Shown here one piece after another: positions 1 to 8,636 of a DNA stretch of 22,641 bases. A model generated the notes under the pieces. The model ran no database searches. It worked only from the letters and a program-made list of their open reading frames with translations, and was not told the origin of the DNA. The stretch covers positions 1 to 22,641 of the forward strand of contig JAHLKC010000279.1 in the NCBI GenBank assembly GCA_025449115.1, read 5' to 3'. Source of the DNA: Chytridium lagenaria. Taxonomy: Eukaryota; Chytridiomycota; Chytridiomycetes; Chytridiales; Chytridiaceae. Position 1 is the stretch's first letter. Each line of letters starts with the position of its first letter. The translations under genes and the position numbers were made by a program.

Positions 1-999
1 GTGGGGATTAGAGCACCGATTGGGAGCGCGCGTGTTTCGGCGCGTGGGCATCTGTGATCTTCTCTTGACCCATCCCTCCCTACCTAGCTTCGACTAGGGG
101 GTAGGGGAGAAGAGTAAAGGAGTTGCTCCAGCAGAGCAAGTCCACAGAGCACCTAGGGACAGGATGTACTCCTGAATCTAAGTGATGTTGTTGTTTGGCG
201 ATGGTGTGGGTGAGTGATCGCGAGATTCTGCTTAATAAAGGGAGAAGGGAACGTGTTTAGTATCTTCTATGTCGACTTACCTTGCTAATAAACCAATATG
301 AGCACCAGATCGTCTCCTGGCGATCGGGGATGGCTGAAAGCCTCCTTGCCTTCCTGCTATGGCACCTTTTGGAACGTGATGATCTCGTTGCCTCACGAGC
401 TGGCACAGGGTAACCTCACTCATCACCTGCCTGCAGCGTCGATCACCGGCTCGGGGATCATCAGAGGTGGAATGTAGCCGACCAAGCCTAAGCTAAAGGA
501 CACTGACAATGAGGAGGACCCTTGGGCTCCCATCGCAGCCTTCTGCTTCAAACAGCTGGATTGCGGCTTCACCAGGTGGCAGGGGGTAGAGGGGTGGGCT
601 GCCATCCAAGAAGGAGTGAAGGGAGATCACGGCGAGGCCACGCGCGTGAGATAGAGGATGGGGAATCAACTCAATATCAACTACTTAATTCAACATGTAC
701 AAATTAAATCAAGAAATCTCTCATATTAAAGTAATACACAAAATACAAATAAATAATAGACACAACATATGCACACACATATAAACGGCACATATGCGCG
801 CCACCTCCTTCAATAAAAACCCTATAAACGTGGGGAAAAAGTATATATAAAAACCCAAAGGGAAAAGAAGGGAGGATTCAATATGACGCGTAAAATACGC
901 GTCGACGCGGGATATAACGGAACTCAACGGACTTAGACGAAATGTCCTTATGAGCCATAGGCCATGTGAATAATGTAATTCTTCACACATCACCTTTTT
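1..999. other. region without a convincing gene
   Basis: I see no gene I can support here. Bases 1-650 are richer in G and C, and 660-1000 turn AT-rich, so there is a compositional step near 655. One open stretch on the plus strand, about 479-652, reads KLKDTDNEEDPWAPI and onward to a stop with fairly coding-like composition. It has no start codon and no family I recognise; it could be the last exon of a gene or a transposon remnant. A short minus-strand ORF ending near 280 meets a donor-like GTAAGT. Both are too weak to call as genes. Confidence 0.4.
885..903. repeat. perfect inverted repeat with ACGCGT cores
   Basis: Eight-base arms GACGCGTA and TACGCGTC are separated by AAA, and each arm contains ACGCGT. 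The repeat lies in AT-rich sequence just past the 3' end of the PA28-derived fragment. It could be a protein-binding site (ACGCGT is the fungal MluI cell-cycle box) or chance; no adjacent gene start supports a promoter role. Confidence 0.4.
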
Positions 1000-1002
1000 C
1001 TC

Positions 1003-1175
1003 CTGCACCGTCTTCATTGTCTTTACCAACACCGCGCTCCTTGCTTTTGGCAAAACTGACGTTGCCGCAAGCGCCTCCGCAGCATCCTCCTAATCATTGT
1101 TGTTCTCACTTGTATTGGGTAGATTGGTGGTGAGTATGGGGTGTTTACACATTCAGGGGGGTCGTTGCTAAAGAA
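1003..1175 (-). pseudogene. decayed partial copy of the PA28 proteasome-activator gene
   Basis: This stretch aligns over about 170 bases with the basic/acidic insert exon of the PA28-like gene at about 3336-3500. The shared peptide PKARSAV and long identical runs such as GTTGCCGCAAGCGCCTCCGC make homology certain. The copy has a 12-base deletion, an insertion of about 15 bases and stop codons, and no other PA28 exon lies next to it. About ten CG dinucleotides of the functional copy appear here as TG, CA or TA, while non-CG positions changed less. It is therefore a dead segmental duplicate showing CpG-type decay. It ends about 60 bases before the stop codon of the orphan gene at 1235. Confidence 0.75.
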
Positions 1176-1234
1176 AAGGTAGTCATGAAATAATAATATT
1201 TTTATTGGGTGATAAAATGCATGCAAATATATTT

Positions 1235-1876
1235 CTAAACTACACTTATGCTCCATCCAGCTGCCTTTACAAGGCATTGGATGACCTTAAACTGCTTTTC
1301 CGTTAGGTTGTTCTTGACATGGATTACAAGTTGAGAAGGTCCCAGAGTGGAAATTAAAGGAACGTTCACGGACCTTGACCTGTAGATGGACGCCACCTCT
1401 GACGACACTTCCTCTATTGTTAAGCCTTCTTCCAAAAAATGTTGGTAGATAGAATCATTGTCAGATAGATAAGACATCCATTGCTCCTGTCGTCCCTTGC
1501 TTTTCGGATACGTTGAAAGACGTAATTGAAAAGTTTCTTAAGACAAAATTGTTATGTACAACCAAAAAATTTAATTAAGAATATAATAAATATACCAATA
1601 ATAAGCCGCATAGTCAGCTCATGCTCAAAATGAGCAAGCTTCAACTTGGCTTCTTCAAGTTGAAATTGCACCGAATCAAGGTGCCTCGTAATGGCTGCAA
1701 TAACTTCGTTACTTTTTTGCAGAGTTATTTGCAGAGATTGGTCCTTTGCTTGAAGGGCCATCTTCCAGAGGTCGTCTTTTGTGACTTCTTAAGGAAATAC
1801 AATAAGAAACAAATGAAAAGTAGAGTCATTACTCACCCTCTGTGTTGGCACTATAACAGTGAGGTGTAGCACACAT
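1235..1876 (-). CDS. intact three-exon coiled-coil protein of unknown function
   Basis: I do not recognise this family. Three exons (1837-1876, 1596-1787, 1235-1536) join in frame through introns of 49 and 59 nt with GTGAGT/TTAAG and GTATAT/TTAAG ends, giving exactly 178 codons (177 aa) with no correction. The N-terminus is MCATPHCYSANTEEVTKDD. Residues about 25-72 look like an amphipathic coiled coil (QSLQITLQKSNEVIAAITRH and the following QLEEAKLKLAHFEHEL). The C-terminal half contains LTIEEVSSEVASIYRSR and ends WSISVV, and looks like a small folded alpha/beta domain. There is no signal peptide or membrane segment. It is head-to-head with the gene at 1935, the two ATGs 58 bp apart. The clean splicing makes a real gene very likely; function is unknown, with an adaptor role via the coiled coil as a guess only. 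Confidence 0.8.
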
Positions 1877-1934
1877 CAGCCTATGCTTGATGTGTGTGAG
1901 ACGTCGGGCGGCAAAGGATGAAGAGAGTCGAGGG
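1877..1934. promoter_or_regulatory. 58-bp shared promoter between two divergent genes
   Basis: Only 58 bp separate the ATG at 1876 (minus) from the ATG at 1935 (plus), so both 5' UTRs and any core promoter must lie here or overlap the opposite gene. No TATA box is visible. The stretch is purine-rich on the plus strand near 1916-1934. Confidence 0.45.
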
Positions 1935-2467
1935 ATGAACTGCATGATAGTAAATATTGATGGAAGTATAAATTTTTGTAATCATAACCCTCAATTCAGC
2001 CTTTGCAACCCCTAAACACATCTGGGCCTGGCCTCCGCGGCGTCTCCCGTATCTCACGAACGCTTTCGTCGCTTCGAACCTCTCCTCGGAAGCAAAAAGA
2101 CCTGAAAGCTAAACTAAACGCGCTTGAAGCATCGAACGGTCGTTCGCATGGAGGGGGGTGTTTCGGAAAGAACTTCAGCGTCTGTTGTTGGTGGGGTAGG
2201 CGGTGGGTCGAGGCAATCGAAGGGAGGTTTTTTGGTTGGCGAGGCTGCGATGAAGGCGCATGCGTTGAAAATGATGGGACGAATGTGGCTGGGAAAGTCG
2301 GCGGGATTGGAGGGGATGGGCGTAAAGGGAATGGTTCGTCTTCTTCAAAATTGGAGGCGGCGAAGAACGTGAATGCGACGTCAAGGGTTTCGAAGAAGCA
2401 GGGGTCTGCTGGGAGTGGCTTACTCAGGATGCTGTCGAGGCAGGAGAGTTTTAAAGCAATGGATTGA
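1935..2467 (+). CDS. small basic protein, unknown function
   Basis: Two exons, 1935-1949 (ATG AAC TGC ATG ATA) and 2000-2467, are joined by a 50-nt intron with GTAAAT donor, CATAAC branch-like site and TTCAG acceptor, giving a 160-aa frame. The N-terminal part is Ser/Arg/Lys-rich (SRISRTLSSLRTSPRKQKDL) and the C-terminus is SGLLRMLSRQESFKAMD, both coding-like. The middle in this frame is rich in Trp, Cys and Gly. The neighbouring frame over 2124-2372 reads a more ordinary peptide (EGGVSERTSASVVGG), so two compensating single-base errors may be present between about 2120 and 2350. No domain is recognised. It is divergent from the coiled-coil orphan. Confidence 0.5.
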
Positions 2468-2685
2468 TTGATATTATACTCCCCTTTAACATCTTGTATA
2501 TTATTCGGAGGATACGAAGCCTCTTCTTGTTCAAAATAATTTCGTTTCGTAAATATTGTCCTTTTCTTTATTTGTTTCTGTTTATCAAAGGCAAATATAT
2601 ATACTCACATCTCCACATATGGTAAAACATCATTTTTTTCGCACATGGGAGGTTAACAGCCCCTCCCCCAAAAAAAGGTCCTTAA
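2468..2685. other. convergent 3' intergenic spacer
   Basis: AT-rich spacer of 218 bp between the stop codon of the 1935-2467 gene (plus) and that of the PA28-like gene (minus). It holds short poly-T and poly-A runs and a TATATATA stretch near 2597. Nothing gene-like is seen. Confidence 0.5.
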
Positions 2686-3895
2686 TCAGAAGGCGCGTCC
2701 CTTTTTGAAGCGCGGCGTGGAGCGACTGAGAGACTGTTCAGTAGCAATTTCGTCCATGTTCTTGACCAATAGATCGTAAAGGAAAACATCTGCGGTAGAG
2801 AACAGTAAGTGCGAGCCTAATGAATATAAAAGCGGGACTTACATGTATAAAAACAATCTTGAATTCCAACGCGAAGATGTGTAGCCTGAAGTTCATCCAA
2901 TGCGTGCACGGCTTCGGTCAAATCCATCACGTTAGGGTATTCAAGGCACTTTGTGATAAGGTCGGCTCTCGCCATATGATACTTGTGATGGCTTTCCAGA
3001 ATGCTAAGGGCCCCAGATTCTGCCGACGCAAGCTCTTTGATAAGACGGTCGTGGAGAGGGGATTCATCGCCTTCGTTGTCTTCGGCGTTGTTGTTTTCAG
3101 GAAGCTCAGATTGTACCCCTAAAATGTCTGAGGTTAAACAGGGCGAAGATCGCGGCTAAAGGAACAACAGTAAAAAATAACTGTAAGAGAAACACTAACC
3201 ATCCTCTAACTTTGCTTGAAAGAGTCACAATATCCTTCAATTCTAGCCTAACCAACTTCATCACATCCCTAATCTTCCCATTCACCTCGGCCTTGTCGAA
3301 AACTTAACTCCCATCATCGACTCTCTATTCTCCTCCTTCACCGTCTTCACCGCGCTCCTCGCTTTCGGCAAAACTGGGTGCGGGACAGGCGTTGCCGCAA
3401 GCGCCTCCGCAGCATCCTCCTCATCGTCTTCGTTCTCACTCGTATCGGGCGGATTGGTGGTGAGTGTGGGGCGTTTTACGCTTTCGGGGGGTCGCTTTGG
3501 GATCAATGCGGTGTTTGAGGTTAAAGCTTCCGTCCGGGTCGTTGGAGACGGTGGGGTCAGAGTTGCTGGGAAATGGAAAGACTTTTGACGTCGAGAAGGG
3601 CGGTTTCAAGGTCTTTGGAGAGTTGTTGCATGGTTTTGAGCTTAATGGGGAGGTCGACTGGGATAAAGGGTCAGCTTCAATTAGATTTAAAAGCAGTGTA
3701 CCTGTTATGATATCCTGCGCTTGCTGTTGTTTGAGGAAGAAACTTGCGTTAGATCAAAGACTGTGGTGTAAGAGATCCCATCGAGGGCAAGGCGAGGAGG
3801 AGGCTAAGCATGATGGAAACGTCAGCACAGTACCTTTTGAGGTTCTCCTTGACATCCTTGACGATTTCCTCGTTCTCGGCAAAGGATGTCGGCAT
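2686..3895 (-). CDS. PSME3: PA28gamma/REG-like 11S proteasome activator, frame-broken in this assembly
   Basis: PA28 subunits form a heptameric cap on the 20S proteasome and open its gate without ATP. Read from ATG 3895 (MPTSFAENEEI; an upstream in-frame ATG lies at 4051), the exons give SFFLKQQQAQDIITVDLPIK and LKTMQQLSKDLE for helix 1. A PRKRKRP basic cluster and an ENEDDEED acidic insert follow, resembling the nuclear-localising insert of PA28gamma. Next come AEVNGKIRDVMKLVRLELK, then HHKYHMARADLITKCLEYP, and the C-terminal helix YVFLYDLLVKNMDEI, which aligns with human YVTLHDMILKNIEKI. Introns: 3743-3833 (91 nt), 3658-3701 (44 nt, branch CTGAC) and 2790-2842 (53 nt). Apparent single-base shifts lie near 3567-3570, 3474-3477 and 3299-3302. 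The segment 3111-3199, where the activation loop belongs, cannot be resolved. PA28 is absent from S. cerevisiae and plants. Its central exon was copied to 1003-1175. Confidence 0.8.
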
Positions 3896-4380
3896 CCTCA
3901 GGGACTTGATGCTCGCTCCTGCTGTCAACATTCTTGGAAAGGTGCGGTTGAGCGCCTTTGTGAGCGTAGATTTGTAGTGGTTTTTGCTGGGACTTGTCCA
4001 GAAGAGAATTTCATCCGAACACGAAGGGAACATGACGAGATGTGACAACAACTGGTGGACGGAAGGAGGGATAGGGAATCAACCTATGGTCTTTCCCTTG
4101 TTGGCTGATAGGTGGAAGGTTGAAAGAGCTCGTTTCTGAAAAATCGGAACATTCACTGCAACGCCATCCATAATGGTTCTAAGTTATTCTTCTATAAACG
4201 GAATGGTTAGATACGCAATCTGACGCTTGGACGCTATGAAGAAGCGGTCATATCTTGCATGGCCGTCCTTATGGGGACGAGCCGATGGAGACTAGTCGCG
4301 TTACGCACCTTCGGATTCATCGCCTTGTTAGTTAAAGACGAAATTTTCACCACGAGATCAGAAAAACCCCAAAACTCAAC
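3896..4380. promoter_or_regulatory. intergenic region between PA28 gene and enoyl-CoA hydratase
   Basis: The two genes are divergent, so this 485-bp stretch should hold both promoters. A minus-strand reading frame runs from 4051 into the PA28 start and could be an N-terminal extension or 5' UTR. A plus-strand ORF of 70 codons from 4259 enters the hydratase exon in a different frame and is not supported. No recognisable box was found. Confidence 0.4.
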
Positions 4381-5602
4381 ATGCTCAGATCCATCACCTC
4401 ATCCCGTCCCTCCATCGGCCTCTCCCCCCGCGCCTTCTCCACATCTTCAAGGGCGCTCGGTATGGATTTAATCATCATCTTTCTACTGGTTATTGGCGCT
4501 TGCTGATCTTTTCCGTGTGCAGGAACCTACCAGTATGTCCTTACTGAGAAGAGGGGCAAGGTTGGCCTCGTCACCCTCAACCGTCCTAAGGCTCTCAACG
4601 CTCTCTCAACGCCCCTCATGAAGGACCTTAATGATGCCTTGAGGGAGTTTGATGCGGATGATACCGTTGGAGCGATTGTTGTTACTGGAAGTGAGAAGGC
4701 TTTTGCTGGTATGTCAATGGTCGCGCATGCGTACTGTCTTTTTGTCTCATGTCAAGCTTTTTCTGGGAATACTGACCTTTTATTTCTTTAATGGACATTA
4801 GCCGGTGCCGACATCAAGGAGATGAGCACACTTACATTTGTCGGAAACTACAAAAACAACTTCATCGGTGACTGGACTGGCATTAATGACATTCGCAAGC
4901 CCGTCATTGCTGCCGTTAACGGTTTTGCTGTAAGCTAATTGGACTCTCTCTTTATTTGCCCAATTTCCTTTTAATTAACGCGGAATTAATTTTAAGCCTG
5001 GTATATAACTAACGTTTTTCCATAACAGCTAGGAGGTGGTTGCGAGGTCGCTATGATGTGCGACATCATCTACGCCGGCGACAAAGCCAAGTTTGGTCAA
5101 CCCGAGATCAAGCTTGGCACCATCCCTGGAGCCGGCGGCACTCAAAGGCTCACCAAGGCCATTGGAAAATCCAAGGCGATGGAGCTCGTCCTCACTGGCG
5201 GGATGATTGATGCGGTTGAGGCTGAAAAGTCTGGACTTGTGGCAAAGATTTCCCCGCGGATAAGCTTGTTGAGGAGGCTGTCAAGTCGGCTCAGACAATT
5301 GCGTCTTACTCGTTGCCGAGTGTTATGATGGCGAAGGAGGCTGTTAACAAATGTATGTTATCGTGGAAATTTTATGTGCCGTATTGTTAACGGACTTACT
5401 TTTATACAGCTTTCGAACTTTCTCTTACTGAGGGTCTCCACCTTGAGAGGAGGCTGTTCCACAGCACCTTTGCTACCGTGAGTAATATCTTTCTCTATTC
5501 CTTATCTCCTCTTAACCAAGCTCCTTAATTTTTTAGAACGACCAAAAGGAGGGTATGTCGGCGTTCGCAGAGAAGAGGGCACCCAACTTCAAGGACGAAT
5601 AA
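4381..5602 (+). CDS. ECHS1: mitochondrial short-chain enoyl-CoA hydratase (crotonase)
   Basis: It hydrates 2-trans-enoyl-CoA to 3-hydroxyacyl-CoA in mitochondrial beta-oxidation and branched-chain amino acid breakdown. Six exons (4381-4459, 4523-4708, 4802-4929, 5029-5352, 5410-5477, 5537-5602) give about 283 aa against about 290 in animals. The start [20 protein letters not shown] is a typical Arg/Ser-rich transit peptide. The CoA-binding/oxyanion segment AAGADIKEM and the catalytic pair, GGGCE and GQPEI followed by [12 protein letters not shown], are all present. The C-terminus is KRAPNFKDE. One base is missing at 5249-5255 (ATTTCCCC where ATTTTCCCC restores [17 protein letters not shown]); the remainder is well conserved, so a consensus error is likelier than a pseudogene. 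Intron 3 carries a strong branch site, ATAACTAAC. It is convergent with the APS kinase, 129 bp between stops. Confidence 0.93.
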
Positions 5603-5731
5603 ATATAAGGATTGTGTACATCCAAAGAAGAAAAAATATATCTTTAATCTCAGAAAGACGCATTGGTCTATAAAGTATGATCAAATTAATGGAAAGTTAT
5701 CGATACAGGGATGGACGAGTTAGTCCTTATT

Positions 5732-6594
<863 letters not shown>

Positions 6595-7030
6595 GGTTCA
6601 AGTGGTGAAGGATGTGGTGATGGAAGATGGACAGAAGATTGGATTTGTCATGAGCATTGCGCAATCGTTGACCAGACGAAAGCATCGACAATTTGTGACA
6701 GCATCATTTTTTTTGTCATGAGTGTGAGCACTTTCGACGCGTCGTTCAAGGTAAAGAAGGATGGAAAAATATGTGTTCTGTCAATGTCCTACTTACACGA
6801 TGGTAAGAAGAGGTTATCCCCTACCCGTTGGTCTTATGTTTATTTCAAAGTAAGAAGAATAAAAAGACACCAGTATCAACATAAAATCCTTTTATTCATA
6901 TACATGCAGGCAATCGCCAAAGAAAACAAAACAACGCTGCAAAAAAAAAGAAAAACCCTCCAATCTACTACATATACACTTCATAAAACAGCAAGACGGC
7001 GCCAGCAAGGACGACACCCTCATCCCCACC
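6595..7030. promoter_or_regulatory. APS kinase 5' region and sHSP 3' region
   Basis: Both flanking genes run on the minus strand, so this 436-bp stretch holds the 3' UTR of the small heat-shock gene (6860-7030, poly-A-rich on the plus strand) and the promoter of the APS kinase. A 10-bp palindrome, CGACGCGTCG (6735-6744), lies about 140 bp upstream of the kinase ATG and contains ACGCGT. I found no CACGTG-type sulfur-regulation box. Plus-strand ORFs here look like chance. Confidence 0.4.
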
Positions 7031-7763
7031 TCACTGAATATCAATCTTCCTAATCCCTTCCTCAACCGTCTTCTCCGCCTTGGCCAAACTCAATTCCAAA
7101 ACCCCACCCTCCATTTTCGCCGCCACATTCTCCGCATCCGCATCACTAGGCAACCTCACACTCCGAGAGAACCGTCCATACCCACGTTCAACGATACGAC
7201 GGTTCGAATCCTTCACGTCAGAGGATGCCCGACGTTCTCCAGAGATGGTGAGGAGGTCGTCTTTGACGTTGATGTTGATCTCCTCCTTTTTGACGCCAGG
7301 GAGGTCGGCGTGGATGATGTAGGAGGTTGGGGTTTCCGTGATATCGAGACGTGGGATCCCACGCATGAAGGGGGCGAGTTGTTGACGGGTGGTCGTGCCG
7401 GGCGCTGAGAGTTGTTGCTGGCTTGGTTGTTGTTGAAGCTGCTGACTGGTTTGCTGCTGCGGTTGCTGTTGTTGCTGCTCGGTCTGTTGTGTGCCTTGCT
7501 CGCCCGTGATCTGCTGCTGCTGAGGTTGCTGCTGCTGTTGACTGTAAACGTCATAGTCTGCAGGCCAACCCACCATGGAGGGACCCATCATGGACGGACC
7601 CATCATCCGCGTGAAGAGACGGTCAACGTCGCTGAAAGGGTCTGCGCGCGAGTAGAAGAAAGGATCGCGGATAAATGGGTCCCTCGCGAAAAGGGTCCCT
7701 CGCGAAAGGGTCCCTCGCGAAGCCCATGTCGAAGGGGTCAAAGCGGCTTGAAAAGAACGACAT
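7031..7763 (-). CDS. small heat-shock protein (HSP20) with DPF repeats and Q-rich linker
   Basis: An ATP-independent holdase chaperone of the alpha-crystallin family. The start at 7763 (MSFFSSRFDPFDMGFARDPF) has a favourable context (ACAATGTC), and the single exon gives about 243 aa. Residues 1-45 carry five or more DPF motifs, mostly as RDPF encoded by 15-base tandem repeats. Residues about 72-128 are glutamine-rich, with runs of four and five Q. The alpha-crystallin domain spans about 133-243: RLDITETPTSYIIHADLPGV, GRFSRSVRLP, and the signature GGVLELSLAKAE; the C-terminus is RKIDIQ. One extra base in the AAAA at 7689-7692, inside the 15-base repeats, breaks the frame between the start and the rest. 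An uncorrected frame open to 7945 would give a false N-terminus. Heat induction is likely from the family; a weak heat-shock element is listed separately. Confidence 0.9.
7678..7722 (-). repeat. 15-base tandem repeat encoding ARDPF units
   Basis: Three near-identical copies of GGGTCCCTCGCGAAA (plus strand) encode the successive ARDPF units of the heat-shock protein. The one-base length difference between copies is the frameshift in that gene, fitting repeat-associated slippage or assembly error. Confidence 0.7.
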
Positions 7764-7917
7764 TGTTGATTTGAGTGTTTAGCTTTTAACAATGAGGATA
7801 TCGAATATCTTTTGTAATGTTGTGAAGGTGAGGAAAGGAGGTCAAGTGGTGAGGTCGCCTTTTTATGTGAGTCGGGTGAGGGTTTGAGGAGGAACAAGTG
7901 TCCCCACATGGAGACAT

Positions 7918-7930
7918 CTCGAACCTTCCC
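7918..7930. promoter_or_regulatory. possible heat-shock element
   Basis: TCGAACCTTCCCG contains GAAnnTTC, two inverted units of the nGAAn heat-shock-factor site, about 160 bp upstream of the sHSP start. A third unit in register is missing, so this is a weak match. Confidence 0.3.
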
Positions 7931-8636
7931 GTCGCGTGAACCCACTCATTCAGAGTCGAAATGACTTTGACTTTGTACATGTTACGTCAACCAGCATCAA
8001 CACCCTCACTGTTCCCGTGATGATCAATGGAACTTTTTCGAAAACATGGACTGCGCCTCCCACAGAAAATGGAAAATCCAAAGATAAAGAAAAAGAAACT
8101 TTCCAAAAAACCACACACTAAAAAACTATGAATCGCATTTTAATCCCTTTAAATATCACAAAAGAGAAAAATACAGAAAAACACGAGAAAAGGCAGAAAC
8201 ACACAGAGCGGGGATGTGCACATAAAAAGGAGAAAAACAACGGTGAGGACCGGCAAATGATGAAGGGGGGGATGTAGGAAGAAAAACATAAGCACAGCAG
8301 GCATGAACAAAAATAAGGAGAAACAAGTGTGGGGGGGGAAAAATCTAACAACAAGGAAAGAAAAAGGAGGAAAGATAGAGTCGTCACAAACAATGCTAAA
8401 AAGATAAAAGAAACGAGTCACGTACATCAACAGACACAAACAAAGGGCCAGGAAAAAAAAAGAATCATCTAAAAAGGAGGAATGGGATAACACTAACATT
8501 CACAAGCAAAAAAAACATTGGAGGAGAAAAGAAAATAGGTAATGAAGACAACAAAGCATTAAGCACAAAAAAAAAAGACTACAATAAATCAGTAACCCCC
8601 TATTGAGCGAGAGGTAAAAGTACGCGCCCTTTACCC
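7931..8636. other. purine-rich intergenic region
   Basis: Between the sHSP promoter and the stop codon of the AGC kinase. From about 8110 to 8600 the plus strand is strongly A/G-rich with little T (reading CT-rich on the minus strand), which creates long spurious minus-strand ORFs rich in Phe, Leu and Ser. It may be the kinase 3' UTR plus a polypyrimidine tract. I see no gene in it. Confidence 0.45.

Noticed and set aside
2124..2372. Alternative frame ORF MKHRTVVRMEGG as a separate gene
   Set aside because: It overlaps the exon starting at 2000 and has no own promoter space; it is better explained as the correct frame of the same gene between two compensating indels, or as chance.
7198..7212. 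GGTTCGAATCC, a tRNA T-arm-like sequence
   Set aside because: It lies inside the sHSP coding region (encoding part of KDSNRR) and has no acceptor stem, D-arm or anticodon arm around it.
7412..7774. Plus-strand ORF rich in leucine (LLLRLLLLLLGLL)
   Set aside because: It is the antisense of the glutamine-rich segment of the small heat-shock protein.
8118..8499. Overlapping minus-strand ORFs rich in Phe, Leu and Cys, resembling membrane proteins
   Set aside because: They arise from the CT-rich strand of an intergenic tract in two frames at once and have no start context, motif or introns.
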